This document shows positions 16,378-25,361 of a stretch of DNA of 28,736 nt, piece after piece. How positions within the stretch are numbered: position 1 is the stretch's first letter; each line of letters begins with the position of its first letter. The position numbers were made by a program, and so were the translations under genes. This DNA is from Chloroflexota bacterium (GTDB taxonomy: Bacteria > Chloroflexota > Ktedonobacteria > Ktedonobacterales > Ktedonobacteraceae), in NCBI GenBank assembly GCA_902810755.1, contig CADDYT010000075.1, positions 1 through 28,736 of the forward strand, in the 5' to 3' direction. The notes beneath the pieces were generated by a model. The model made no database searches and was not told the origin of the DNA. It worked only from the letters and a program-made list of their open reading frames with translations.

Positions 16378-16405
16378 GCTCAAAGAGTAGAAAGGAAGAG
16401 ATTTC

Positions 16406-16888
16406 ATGCGAAAGATGCCGCTATTCGTTTTGATCAGCGTCCTGGCCTTGCTCGTTCTCATTGTCGGGGTGTGGATGAATTTCTCCCACGGTGTCCCGGC
16501 CTCTGCAAAGGCCACTCATGGACGAACCGTCGTGCGCTACCCGCCTGGCGTTCCAGCAATTCGTCCACACATCGCTGGTATACCCTCGTTTACCGCTGCT
16601 GACGTAGCACAATATATCAAAACAGGCTCATCCATCCGCACCATTTCCAGAGCAGTTCCTGCGATTACGAAGACGGAATTCATCACGGCTCAGCAAGCCA
16701 GCAACCTGCTACAAGGTGAATCCATTGGGCGACCTGATAACGCGCTTGTCTGTTATGTAGAATTGCGAGGACCGTTCCATGTAGAAGGGCCACTACCGCA
16801 AGGAGCGAGCAATCCCACTCTCAGTACAGCATATGAATTGTTTGACGCCCAAACGGGGAATCTGCTGATGTGGGGCTTCGGGTCGTAA
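16406..16888 (+). CDS. Small membrane-anchored protein of unknown function
   Basis: This 160-aa product has one N-terminal membrane segment (about residues 5-25, PLFVLISVLALLVLIVGVW), which may be an anchor or an uncleaved signal. A soluble part of about 130 residues should lie outside the cell. The soluble part contains one Cys and ends in a strand-rich stretch (YELFDAQTGNLLMWGFGS), which recalls small PepSY-like folds but is not a firm match. AAGGAAG lies nine bases before the ATG. The gene follows the broken secreted-protein gene by 28 bp on the same strand, so the two may have formed an operon in extracytoplasmic function. Not recognised. Confidence 0.7.
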   Translation: MRKMPLFVLISVLALLVLIVGVWMNFSHGVPASAKATHGRTVVRYPPGVPAIRPHIAGIPSFTAADVAQYIKTGSSIRTISRAVPAITKTEFITAQQASNLLQGESIGRPDNALVCYVELRGPFHVEGPLPQGASNPTLSTAYELFDAQTGNLLMWGFGS

Positions 16889-17039
16889 AAATTATTGCTC
16901 TTATGTTTTCTGCCTCGGTGTCTTACCTTTCCGGGATTACAGACCCGTCGCGTTCATCAAACAGTTAACATCTTTGAGGCACCCACGCGATGCGCAACGA
17001 GGTGCTAAGCTGTAGCGGACAAGGATAAAAATGTGCCTT

Positions 17040-17077
17040 CTTGAGAGGGAAGAATCAAACACTTTCTCTCAAGGAGG
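17040..17077 (+). promoter_or_regulatory. Hairpin over the transposase ribosome site
   Basis: CTTGAGAG (17040-17047) pairs perfectly with CTCTCAAG (17066-17073), and in RNA three more pairs (two G-U, one A-U) extend the stem inward. The right arm covers the first three bases of the AAGGAGG ribosome site (17071-17077) before the ATG at 17083. Transcripts entering from outside would carry the stem, which could damp transposase translation, a known strategy of insertion sequences. Confidence 0.45.
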
Positions 17078-17082
17078 TACAT

Positions 17083-19008
17083 ATGACCAGTATCGCTGAC
17101 AGTTCGGTAAAAATCCAGACGACTTCCGAGTCCAATCCTTCACCCCCTTCGTGGTTTGGCGAAGTGGCGCTTCTCATCAGCTCTCTTCGCCAGCACGATG
17201 TTCTCAGCAAGATCAGTGAAAGGGTGCGCTTTGCCCGACGGCGCTTCGGACACTACGAGGTGATCGACTTTCTTGCCGTCCTTTTCGGCTATGCCATCAG
17301 CGGAGAACGCACCCTGGAGGAGTTCTACCAGCACCTCCAGCCCTTTGCGGGTCCGTTCATGGCCTTGTTTGAGCGCGATCAACTGCCTTCCCGCTCGGCG
17401 CTCTCCCGTTTTTTAACGGCGTTGACATCCGAACCGGTCGAAGCCCTGCGCACCCTCTTTCTTGATGATCTGCTCAGCCGCCCTCTCTCGTCTGCCTCCA
17501 ATGAGAAGCCAACGGGAGGTGTCGTGGATCGAGCAGAAACTACCTGGGTGGTCTTTGACATCGATGGCAGGCGTCAAGCCGCTCGCCAACGTGCCTGACC
17601 CCAGAGCGAAGAGCTGCCCCCGGCCTTTCGCCGATTGGATGAAGTCTGCGCTCCAGGCTATCGGGGGCGCAAGCGCGGACAAGTCGTGCGTACCCGCACG
17701 GTCATCAGCCAGGCTCACAATTTCCAGTGGCTCGGCTCCTTTGGCAACCGAGGCAACGGGCTCTACCGAGAGGAATTGTGCCAGGCTCTCGCCGCCATCG
17801 ACCGCTATCTTGCAGTGTACCAGCTCCCGAAAGAGCGTGCTCTGCTCCGGCTTGATGGACAATATGGCACTGGAGCTGTCCTCTCCGACCTGGCTGGCTT
17901 CGCCTTTGTAACAAGAGGCAGAGAGTACACGGTCCTTGATCACCCGCTCGTCCAGGCGCGTCTGCATCTTCCCCCCGATCACATCCAGCAGCGCCCGCAA
18001 AGCCGGGTCGCCCGCAGTCTCTATGACTGTCCAGAGGTGCCGGTGGGGCCAGAGGGGGTACGCTACCGCGTGGGGGTGGCGACTCATCCAGAGAGCCTCA
18101 AGAAGAGCCCGGTTGGTGTCACGCGTGGGGGTGTCGTCCATGAACTGTTTTTCACCGCGCTGCCGCAACAGGGCTTCACCGCTTGCGATGTGGTCGAACT
18201 GTATCTGCATCGTGGTGCCTTTGAACCTCTACTTTCTGACGAAGATCAGGAGATCGACCCGGATCGGTGGTGTAGTCTCAGCGCTTGCGGTCAAGAGGCA
18301 TGGTGTATCATCAGCCAATGGGTGTGCAACCTGCGTTTGGAGGTGGGACATGAGGTAGAGCCAACTCCTGTACGCACAACCGAGTTTGCGCCCGCCATCG
18401 CGGAGCCTGGCGAGCAGGCGACAGCCTCATCCGTTCCCGCAACGGGCTATGGTCCGCCTACCGCGGCTACCTCCTGGAAAACCGGGCGCTTTTCTGGCCA
18501 GGACTTTCCTCTCCAGCCTGACGGGACGCTACGCTGTCCAGCAGGGCAGTCGCTGTCTGCCCAGGAGCGGCGCAGAGAAGCCGATGGCAGCCTGCGTGTG
18601 GTGTATGCCGCCAGCATTCGCAGTTGCCGCCCCTGTCCGCTGCGTGAGCAGTGTCAATGGAATGGCAGCGCTACAGCGAAGCCGCGCCAGGTTAGTGTCC
18701 TGCTGCATCCGCTCCGCCTGGGTCCCGCACCGCTGCTCTGGCGAGATTGGAGTCGCAGAGAGCATCGGCGTGCCTGCATGCAGCTCGTGCGACATCAGCG
18801 CCTCGAGGTGGGCCTGTCGCCACCCGTCGCCGCGAGGCCTTGCACCGCTGATGGGATCCTCTCCCGTGCGCAGCGAGCGCACTCGCGTCTCTCGTGGGTG
18901 CAGCGGCTGGCTCGCAATGCGCGTCCTCCAACTGCTGGGCACGTCACGATCAAGCTCTTTGGCATCCCGGCATCCTTTGCTGCCTCGCTCGGGTTAGAGA
19001 CGGCTTAA
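17083..19008 (+). pseudogene. DDE-type transposase interrupted by an in-frame TGA
   Basis: The ATG at 17083 follows AAGGAGG. Reading runs 171 codons to a TGA at 17596-17598. The same frame then stays open to 19008, so one substitution splits a gene of about 641 codons. The N-terminal part has a helical domain (FGHYEVIDFLAVLFGYAISG). Candidate catalytic acids are Asp in WVVFDIDG, Asp in LLRLDGQYG, and a later Glu near QEAWCIISQW. The C-terminal CPAGQSL, CRPCPLREQC segment is a zinc-ribbon-like Cys cluster as in IS1182-type transposases. The IS family was not settled and no terminal inverted repeats were found. The neighbouring AT-rich DNA and broken gene fit a mobile-element landing zone. Confidence 0.8.
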
Positions 19009-19296
19009 CCTCTCGCTTCCCGAGCCCCGGCATCCTTCTTCTCGGACCCCTTCGCCGCTCCGAGTGGCCCCTCATGGCCTTTTTTCCTGGCTTTTCCTCA
19101 TCTTTTGCCTTTTTGGCTTTCCATGTCGTCGATTCTTCCATCTCTCACGGGCCAAGCGTCCAGTTCTGAATGGCTTTCGCTCCTCTGATTGAGATTAGCT
19201 CTTCAACGATCTCGTTGCGCAATTCGTGGGAGGCAAGAAGGGGATATTCTTCCTGCTTCCAAAGATATGCACGTACTCCTTGCATGTAATCTTATC
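19009..19296. other. Intergenic tract after the transposase
   Basis: About 290 bases with no supported gene. Positions 19075-19130 are strongly pyrimidine-rich (repeated CTTTTTC and GGCTTTTCC-like units). The tract probably includes the right end of the insertion sequence, but I could not match it to a left terminal repeat. Confidence 0.4.
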
Positions 19297-19530
19297 CTAA
19301 TCTTCCTCTTCCTTCCCTGTAAAAAATACCCGGTAATACACATTCCTGACCATCTCAAAAGCCTCGTCCTTGCTGCCCGTAATCTCAGCTAACTCCCTCC
19401 GCAAATCATAAATGCGCCACCATGCCGTCATAAATTGCTCATGCCTCCCTTTGTGCCAGTGGTCAAACATCTGCCGTAAGCTTCTGTACACTGCTTTCAC
19501 GTCTGCGGTCACTTCCTCAACGGTTCTCAT
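19297..19530 (-). CDS. Small acidic helical protein, unknown function
   Basis: This 77-aa protein (MRTVEEVTADVKAVYRSLRQ and on, ending in an acidic Glu-Glu-Glu-Asp tail) looks wholly helical with several Trp/Tyr residues. It has no membrane segment or known motif. AAGGAG lies 13 bases upstream of the ATG, slightly long. It is divergent from a 70-aa Xre-type regulator gene, with a palindrome in the 158-bp gap. That arrangement would suit a regulated small accessory pair, but the toxin-antitoxin idea has no motif support. Confidence 0.55.
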   Translation of the reverse strand: MRTVEEVTADVKAVYRSLRQMFDHWHKGRHEQFMTAWWRIYDLRRELAEITGSKDEAFEMVRNVYYRVFFTGKEEED

Positions 19531-19556
19531 GGTATCATTTCCGCTCCTTTCTTACG

Positions 19557-19577
19557 TTGCATAGGGGGTATATGCAA
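19557..19577. promoter_or_regulatory. Palindrome between two divergent small genes
   Basis: TTGCATA (19557-19563) and TATGCAA (19571-19577) form a perfect 7-bp inverted repeat around a 7-bp centre GGGGGTA. It is 27 bp upstream of the 77-aa gene and about 110 bp before the Xre-type gene, a natural place for an Xre operator (inference). Confidence 0.45.
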
Positions 19578-19688
19578 AATTATAGAGGCATAAAGCTACA
19601 TCAATAAAATTGTTACCAGAAATTTGGAAGCACTGTCAAGCGGATATATCTGTTACAATCAGCGCAAATAATCATAGGAGAGGCTTGA

Positions 19689-19901
19689 ATGCTGCGTCTA
19701 CGAGTTCGTGAAGTTGCTGAAAGCAAAGGGTATAATATGAGCAAGTTGTCACGAGCAAGCGATATTTCCTTTAACACCATCAGGCACATCTGGCAAAATC
19801 CCTATGCAGGAGTCAACACGATCACCCTGCATAAGATTGCACAGACGCTTGGTGTGCCTACTGCTGAATTGATTGAAGACGTAGCAGATGAGAAGCTATA
19901 A
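19689..19901 (+). CDS. Xre/Cro-CI-type HTH regulator
   Basis: This 70-aa protein is one HTH_XRE domain with almost no extra sequence. LRLRVREVAESKGYNMSKLS covers helices 1-2, ASDISFNTIRHIWQN is the recognition helix region, and TLHKIAQTLGVPTAELIED closes the fold. It should bind DNA as a dimer. AGGAG lies upstream of the ATG with a good gap. It is divergent from the 77-aa gene and may control both from the palindrome at 19557-19577. Targets are not known. Confidence 0.85.
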   Translation: MLRLRVREVAESKGYNMSKLSRASDISFNTIRHIWQNPYAGVNTITLHKIAQTLGVPTAELIEDVADEKL

Positions 19902-20019
19902 AACCACCTGCACCCCCAAAAGCCTGAAATTGTTGACGAAGTAGCATCCAGCGAGTACACTGGTAGAGGAAGATGATGCAGCGTAAGAGACAGGGCAAGC
20001 TAGAGGGAGGATCGGGGCG

Positions 20020-21927
20020 ATGCAGAGAACGCCGCCAGGTGACGACGAGCAGGACGAGTTAGCAGAAAACGAGCAAGAGACAGGGGCAATAGGAAGGGTA
20101 GGAGAGGAGTTAGAGGTAACTGAGGCGTATTTTGCTCGTAATTCGCGTACTCCACGTATCCCGCGCCGCCGGTCGGGTTCAGTAGCGACGCGCTCGCTGG
20201 AATATGGCGAGGATGCTTTCCCGCATCGTCCGAAGGTGCTACGCGCCTCCCGCTTGCTTGCTCCGCAGGAGAGGCAGGGGCAGGAAGAGCGGGCCGCAAC
20301 AGCCCCATCAGAGGAAGAGTTGGAGCGCACAACGGGGCGGCGAATGCGCGCTACTCCGGCTGGCAACGTCGGCGCACGGCAGGCAGAGCAGGGAAGGCAG
20401 AGAAGGCCGTATCGCGCTCCCCACGTAGAAGAAACTGAAGAAGACGTGGACACGGAGGAATCGTTTTATACGTTACCCCCACGTTCCACACGTCCCCATC
20501 CGCGTCCTGTTGGCCAGCCGCGCTCTACACAGAGGCTTATGGTCATTCCGCCTGCCCAGGCGCGAGTACGCCCGGCGGGTCGGGCTTCACCACCACCGCC
20601 GCTTGCCCATCCTCATAGAGAGAGAAGGCGCGGCGAGCTATCGCTGCTGGCGTATTTTCAGGAATGGCCGTACCGCAAACCGGCCCTTGTGATTGTCGGC
20701 ATAGTCGCTGTGCTGCTCATCCTTGTGCCTGTTCTCATCGGCGTGGTTTCCCTGTCCAATCGATCAAACGTTGTTCTCAATGGCGCGCAACCCGGCACGC
20801 AGCAGGGGCAGGGGCCAACCGCGCCGCCAGCCAACCCGCATGAGCTGGTGATTATCCCCTCGGATACTGACCACCCGCCGCCGCCGGTCTTCGCCACGTC
20901 GGCCTATTTGCTCGATGCCGATACGGGCGTGACGCTCTACGCGCACAATCCCTTCATGCACCTGCCTATGCTGAGTACGACAAAGCTGATGACGGCCATT
21001 ATCGCGGTGCAGAAGGGCAATCTCGATCAGCCGGTTAAGATTACTCCGGCCATCTGGCATGATATCCAGCAGTTGAGCGCGGATAGCTCGCTATCTGGCA
21101 TCAAGCAGGGGGAGACGTATAGCCTGCGCGACCTGCTGTACGGGCTGATCCTCGTCTCCGGCAACGACGCCGCCGTCGCCATTGCCGACGCTATCGATGG
21201 CAGCCAGGCGCGCTTCGTGGCCGAGATGAACCAGCGCGCTCAACAACTCGGCCTCTATGACACCCATTATGTGAATCCGCATGGCCTGCTCGACCCCGGA
21301 CAGTATTCGAGCGCGCACGATCTGGCTATACTGGCGCGCTACGCCTTCAATATCTCAATCATCCATCAGATCAGCGGCACCGAAGAGTATCATATCCCGA
21401 AAACGGCGACGCATCAGGAGCATTTTCTTTTCAACGGCGACCAGTTTCTCTGGTGGTACCCCGGCGTGGATGGCGGCAAACCCGGCTATGATGGCGCCTC
21501 TGACTTCGTGCAGGTGGTCTCTGTCACCCGCAACCACCACCACCTTATCGGCGTCACCATGCATACAAAGGACTGGTGGACGGATATGCGCGACCTGATG
21601 AACTGGGGCTTCGATAATTTCACCTGGGTCTCGCCCTACATCGTCGATTTCCAGCACCCCATCCCCTATGACACGCTGTGGGATTTCTTCGTCAAGGATA
21701 AACAGGATAACACCATCCCGACCGCCGATGGTGGGCGTTACTACATCTACACCGGCTACAGCATCTCCGGCCCGGTCATGAGCTACTTCGACGCATCCGG
21801 CGGCCTCAAGAAATTCGGCTATCCGACCGCCATGCCGAAGATACCGAACGCGCAAACGATCATCCAGCAGTTCCAGCATGGGACTATCCAGTGCAATCTC
21901 AGTACAGCACTGTGCCAGACGATCTGA
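20020..21927 (+). CDS. Membrane-anchored D-alanyl-D-alanine carboxypeptidase (S11 family)
   Basis: The enzyme trims the terminal D-Ala of peptidoglycan stem peptides outside the membrane. The 635-aa chain has a long charged, Arg/Pro-rich cytosolic N-terminus (1-220), one membrane segment (about 222-244, PALVIVGIVAVLLILVPVL), a linker rich in Gly, Gln and Pro, then the S11 domain (about 285-530). Active-site motifs are STTK (Ser319, Lys322), SGN (380-382) and a third box reading KPG (487-489) in GVDGGKPGYDGAS, where most members have KTG. The last 80 residues differ from the PBP5 C-terminal domain. GGGAGG lies nine bases before the ATG. The extended N-terminus is unusual and could recruit cytosolic partners (inference). 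Confidence 0.9.
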   Translation: MQRTPPGDDEQDELAENEQETGAIGRVGEELEVTEAYFARNSRTPRIPRRRSGSVATRSLEYGEDAFPHRPKVLRASRLLAPQERQGQEERAATAPSEEELERTTGRRMRATPAGNVGARQAEQGRQRRPYRAPHVEETEEDVDTEESFYTLPPRSTRPHPRPVGQPRSTQRLMVIPPAQARVRPAGRASPPPPLAHPHRERRRGELSLLAYFQEWPYRKPALVIVGIVAVLLILVPVLIGVVSLSNRSNVVLNGAQPGTQQGQGPTAPPANPHELVIIPSDTDHPPPPVFATSAYLLDADTGVTLYAHNPFMHLPMLSTTKLMTAIIAVQKGNLDQPVKITPAIWHDIQQLSADSSLSGIKQGETYSLRDLLYGLILVSGNDAAVAIADAIDGSQARFVAEMNQRAQQLGLYDTHYVNPHGLLDPGQYSSAHDLAILARYAFNISIIHQISGTEEYHIPKTATHQEHFLFNGDQFLWWYPGVDGGKPGYDGASDFVQVVSVTRNHHHLIGVTMHTKDWWTDMRDLMNWGFDNFTWVSPYIVDFQHPIPYDTLWDFFVKDKQDNTIPTADGGRYYIYTGYSISGPVMSYFDASGGLKKFGYPTAMPKIPNAQTIIQQFQHGTIQCNLSTALCQTI

Positions 21928-21963
21928 TAGCACATCGTCCCAAAAGATGGGAAGGGAAGCGGC

Positions 21964-22479
21964 ATGCAATCGCAGCAAATGTATCCCGAAGAGAACAGAT
22001 ATAGCGCCTTCGAGCCAGCGTTCAACATGCCGTCTTCCGCCGAATACGACTACCGCGATCCTCTCAGCAGTGCGATGGGAGAAAAACTCAGGCCACGCCG
22101 GGCGCGCAAGAGCAGGAGAGGCTGGTTCTGGCAGCGCGTCGTGCTGGCAATACTCTCGCTGCCCCTGTTCTTCGTACTTTCCGCCATGATGCTGGCAGGA
22201 GACAACGGGGCAATGGGCGTGCTGTTAATCGTGGCAATCCTGCTGAGCGTCAACATCCTGGTCTATCTCCTGAGCGGCCAGCCCTGGGGAGCCAGAAGAC
22301 AGGTGCGCCAGTTTGGCCTGCGTTTCGCTCTGGCTCTTATCTCCGGCGCGCTGCTCTTCCCCCTGTCTTTCCTGATGACTATAAGCGGCAACGGGCCTGT
22401 CGGCGTCGTGCTGGTCTGGGTCATCATCCTGACTATGAATGCCATCTCCTACCTGACGGCATTCAATAATTCTCAATGA
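21964..22479 (+). CDS. Small multi-pass membrane protein
   Basis: This 171-aa protein has a polar N-terminus (1-40), a basic stretch (PRRARKSRRGW), and four hydrophobic segments at about 55-77, 82-102, 116-136 and 142-163. The polar, basic N-terminus points to the cytosolic side. It follows the carboxypeptidase stop by 36 bp on the same strand with a GGGAAG ribosome site, so the two are probably co-transcribed and it may have a cell-envelope role. No family was recognised. Its stop lies 4 bp from the converging LuxR-type gene. Confidence 0.75.
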   Translation: MQSQQMYPEENRYSAFEPAFNMPSSAEYDYRDPLSSAMGEKLRPRRARKSRRGWFWQRVVLAILSLPLFFVLSAMMLAGDNGAMGVLLIVAILLSVNILVYLLSGQPWGARRQVRQFGLRFALALISGALLFPLSFLMTISGNGPVGVVLVWVIILTMNAISYLTAFNNSQ

Positions 22480-22483
22480 CATC

Positions 22484-23128
22484 TCACAGATCGGTCAGGG
22501 GTGAGAAAAGCCCTGAGAGGTAGGCAAGGACGGACACTTCCAGATTATGGGCAATCTCCAGTTCGTGTGGCACCTCCAGTTTATGGTCGATACGCCGTTT
22601 ATGCCTCCCAACAGTCTCTTGCTCGATATCGAGCCGCTGCGCTATCTGCCGGAGATTGCAGCCCTGGCAGAGCAGTTGCAGAACCTCTCGTTCCCTCTCA
22701 GTCAACTGAGGAACCGTGCGCACGCTGGACCTCTGCAAAGGAAGCAAAACTGAAGCCGTAAAACCAAACATCGAGAAGAGCAAACGACACACCCCGGCAA
22801 GCATCTTCATGTACTGAACAGCCAGCAGGCGCTCGGCAGGCTCCTGTGGAGGAGAGAGCAGGATCAGCATGTCGGAACCATTGCCCCTGCTCTGAACAGG
22901 AACCTTGAAACTTTCTTTGTTCGTAGAAAACGGCTCGTTCCTGAGATCAGCGCGCTCAGCCAGCATGAGCAGAATCCGTCCCTGCGAGCAAAAGGCCAGT
23001 TCGCGACAGAAGAGAGCAGAAAAATCTTTGCACGTTTCCAGGGTCATCTCGCTCACCGTCACCTCCATCATCTCAATGAGGTGCAACACGATCCTGGCAA
23101 AATCTAAGGGAGGAAAATCAGATGCCAT
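22484..23128 (-). CDS. LuxR-type HTH transcriptional regulator
   Basis: The C-terminal part of this 214-aa protein (about 138-200) is a LuxR/FixJ HTH: LTEREREVLQLLCQGCNLRQ, then IAQRLDIEQETVGRHKRRI as the recognition segment. The N-terminal 130 residues have no receiver Asp pattern. They contain alternating hydrophobic strands and may form a GAF/PAS-like sensor, but this is not certain. The ATG at 23128 has only a weak GAGAG ahead, so a start at the Met-Met near residue 19-20 remains possible. A 6-bp stem, CAGAGC/GCTCTG, at 23238-23254 lies upstream. Targets are not known. Confidence 0.8.
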   Translation of the reverse strand: MASDFPPLDFARIVLHLIEMMEVTVSEMTLETCKDFSALFCRELAFCSQGRILLMLAERADLRNEPFSTNKESFKVPVQSRGNGSDMLILLSPPQEPAERLLAVQYMKMLAGVCRLLFSMFGFTASVLLPLQRSSVRTVPQLTEREREVLQLLCQGCNLRQIAQRLDIEQETVGRHKRRIDHKLEVPHELEIAHNLEVSVLAYLSGLFSPLTDL

Positions 23129-23499
23129 TCGTACACATCTCTCTTTCTCTCAACAATAGTGCAAAAAGTGCTGGAAAACCGAGCAGCGACAGGGACGCGG
23201 GCTGAGACTGAAGCAGACCACCCGGAACAAACAACAACAGAGCAGGCAGCTCTGAGCTTCCAGGCAATTAATCGTTGCGCTTAAATATATACAAGAAACC
23301 GGTGAAAGATGCAAGAGGGAACAGGGAACGCTCGCTCAGCGATACACCATGATACAGTCTGATATAGCCAGAAAGTACCTGTATATAGAGGAGGTGAAGA
23401 ATAAGTAACATGTTCGACACATTCTCAGCACGGGGCAATCATTGTGCAGGCACATGGGGACAGAACATTCTCTATCAACTCCTTTTTTATTATTCATAG
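23129..23499. other. Intergenic region between LuxR-type gene and the five-gene operon
   Basis: About 370 bases with no well-supported gene. It holds the upstream region of the LuxR-type gene and the tail of the minus-strand operon. A purine-rich GAGGAGGTG (about 23390) precedes a possible 29-codon ORF at 23410-23499, but its spacing is poor and nothing else supports it. No terminator with a T-run was found for the operon. Confidence 0.4.
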
Positions 23500-23898
23500 T
23501 TAGAAAGGGATTTCCCCTTCTTGCCAGTCAGTTTCTCCTGCTTGTTTGCGCCCGGCCTCCCTTTCCTGCAAAAGTTGCTGAAACTGGCCTTCCCGCAAAC
23601 GCTGATAGAACTGGTCGAGAGTCCCTTGTGTGTACTCTCCAGCTTTTTTGATTCGCAATTGCCCTGTCGAAGTTAATCTGACCCCGGTCCAAAACTGATC
23701 AGTATTCTCACCCAGGAAGATTTCTTCTTCTGGTAATGGAAACTCCAGTAACACATGCCATCGACGCTCCTGATGATCAGGTCGCAGTTCCTTGACCTCA
23801 AGAGCCCAGATTTCTGGATAGGTATCTGACCAGCAAGCCAGCGCACATCGCTTGACCTGTTCGATCAGTAGCTTGTCCTCGTTCTTTTCTTGTTCCAT
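23500..23898 (-). CDS. 132-aa soluble protein of unknown function (operon gene 5)
   Basis: The product is hydrophilic and acidic with no membrane segment. A middle part (about 25-85) alternates strands, with Trp-rich WALEVKELRPDHQERRWHVL and FWTGVRLTSTGQLRI, and the end (90-120) is Gln/Arg-rich and helical (QFYQRLREGQFQQLLQERE). It may be a small alpha+beta adaptor, but no family was recognised. It is last in the five-gene minus-strand operon, 76 bp after the second paralogue, and its position suggests a role with that complex. The start ATG is set by the open frame. Confidence 0.65.
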   Translation of the reverse strand: MEQEKNEDKLLIEQVKRCALACWSDTYPEIWALEVKELRPDHQERRWHVLLEFPLPEEEIFLGENTDQFWTGVRLTSTGQLRIKKAGEYTQGTLDQFYQRLREGQFQQLLQEREAGRKQAGETDWQEGEIPF

Positions 23899-23974
23899 TG
23901 TGTCCTTCTTATCCCCTTTCCCATTTCCACAGCCTTTGTTCAGCAGGCTTGATGATTCTCTCCTTCAGAGAGAT

Positions 23975-25330
23975 TTATGCAATCTGGTATAATTCTACCT
24001 GTTGTTGGGCATTTACCGCCAGCAGCAACAACGTATCTTCATAGGGAAGCAGTCCTACTGGTAAGCTCCAGGTCAACACGCCACCGTACTCTTCTTGTGA
24101 AAAGAGGGTCGTTTCCTTGAGCATAATGGGTGGCGAGACTTCAGCAAGTGTAGCAGTGTTACGCTCAGAGAGACGGATAAAATCCTGGCATTGTTCAATC
24201 AACCAGAAGCTAGCTTCGCGCCCTGTTTTTCCCGACCTTGCTACGACATAGGCACGCTGGATATCTCCTTCAAGTGATTTCAGCGCATGAAATCTTGTCT
24301 CATGCTGCGGGACCCAATTCCAAAGTCTCCATTGTCCTTCTTTCACGTCCACCCCCACTATCGCGGTCTCAGAGACCGTCAGATGCAGCTGGGGATACAC
24401 TTGCTCACGACAGATCTGCAACAGCTCCCCTCCAGTACTCACCCATAATAAGTGACTTAGTTCTCCTGCTTTCTCCTGTTCCTCCTCACTCCCACCAATA
24501 CTGCCGATTTGTTGAGCAGCGATCTTTTTGGCTGCTACCCCAACAATACAGGTAGTTTGTCCGGGGAGCATCGGCCCATCGATCATGATCGCGGTCGCCC
24601 GTAATTCCATCAGTTCATTCACATCATAACTCGCTCTGGCAGGTAAGGCAGCAGGCAAATCCTCTTTCCATAACAAAGAGGCCAGATCTGGTGTATATCC
24701 AGCCAGAGAGAAGGCCAGTTGTCTGAGCCTCTCTGGCTTCTCTTGTAATACTCTCTCTTGTAAGGTCAGCAGCACGACCACCCTTCCATTCGCATGAGCC
24801 AGAATGCCATCGGTATAATCAAAAGCATCATTGAGAACCTGGACTCTGCGTTCTTTTGGAAACACTCGTTGCACAGTAAGCACCGGCACATCATTGTAAT
24901 AGGGACGCTTCATATACAGGATGATGTATGTCTGGCCATCACTGGCAAAATGATAAATGGGACCAAGAGAGTAAGCCACAGCAACTTTTTCAAGCAGGAA
25001 GGCATCAGTCAGGACTGGTAGACTATCATGGATGTTGACGGTGCGGAACAGTAATGCATCCGAAACAGTAATTTGGGCAAGACCCCAATTGGCCTCTGAA
25101 GTATCATACGTCAGGGCCAGTTCCTGAACAGGTTCAGTTGGAGTAAAGATCACTTCGTCAAGCATCTGTTTGAGAGAAAGATCGAAGAGGGCAAAAGAGA
25201 CCTTCTGCCATCCATCCTGAATGTATGCAATGGCTAACATACTACCTCGCTCCCCCCCTGGAGAGATGACGCACGGAGAAAAGGGTCCTGGTACAAAGCC
25301 TTGAAATGTTTGAAGCAGGCGAATATCCAT
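23975..25330 (-). CDS. Unknown protein B, paralogue of the first operon gene (operon gene 4)
   Basis: This 451-aa soluble protein has no signal peptide. It is strand-rich with recurrent short hydrophobic strands and Gly/Asp turns, which suggests a beta-propeller-like or beta-barrel fold (inference). It aligns along its length with the 469-aa gene at 27277-28686: LALTYDTSEANWGLAQI vs LRLTYDLSKQQWLLARI, VGVDVKEGQWRLWNW vs VGVDFFDARRRLWNW, and ASFWLIEQ with TLAEVSPPIML vs SSFWLLEE with TLAELAPAMIL. The ATG at 25330 has GGAG eight bases upstream and is preferred over one 60 bp further up, which overlaps the WD40 gene. It follows that gene by 31 bp. No family recognised. Confidence 0.75.
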   Translation of the reverse strand: MDIRLLQTFQGFVPGPFSPCVISPGGERGSMLAIAYIQDGWQKVSFALFDLSLKQMLDEVIFTPTEPVQELALTYDTSEANWGLAQITVSDALLFRTVNIHDSLPVLTDAFLLEKVAVAYSLGPIYHFASDGQTYIILYMKRPYYNDVPVLTVQRVFPKERRVQVLNDAFDYTDGILAHANGRVVVLLTLQERVLQEKPERLRQLAFSLAGYTPDLASLLWKEDLPAALPARASYDVNELMELRATAIMIDGPMLPGQTTCIVGVAAKKIAAQQIGSIGGSEEEQEKAGELSHLLWVSTGGELLQICREQVYPQLHLTVSETAIVGVDVKEGQWRLWNWVPQHETRFHALKSLEGDIQRAYVVARSGKTGREASFWLIEQCQDFIRLSERNTATLAEVSPPIMLKETTLFSQEEYGGVLTWSLPVGLLPYEDTLLLLAVNAQQQVELYQIA

Positions 25331-25361
25331 CAGTATTGCTCCAGGAGAGGAGAAACCTACG

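Noticed and set aside
16900..19180. Exact ends and terminal inverted repeats of the insertion sequence
   Set aside because: Sequences on both sides of the transposase were compared by eye. Only short chance matches such as GGAC were found, so no ends are claimed.
19297..19901. Toxin-antitoxin module
   Set aside because: The genes are divergent rather than in one operon, and the 77-aa protein has no known toxin motif.
22495..22516. Bidirectional terminator between the converging membrane-protein and LuxR-type genes
   Set aside because: TCAGGG/CCCTGA forms only a 6-bp stem with a 10-nt loop and no T-run, and it lies within the LuxR-type coding end.
23410..23499. 29-codon ORF after GAGGAGGTG
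   Set aside because: The gap from the ribosome site to the ATG is too long, and the peptide has no features.
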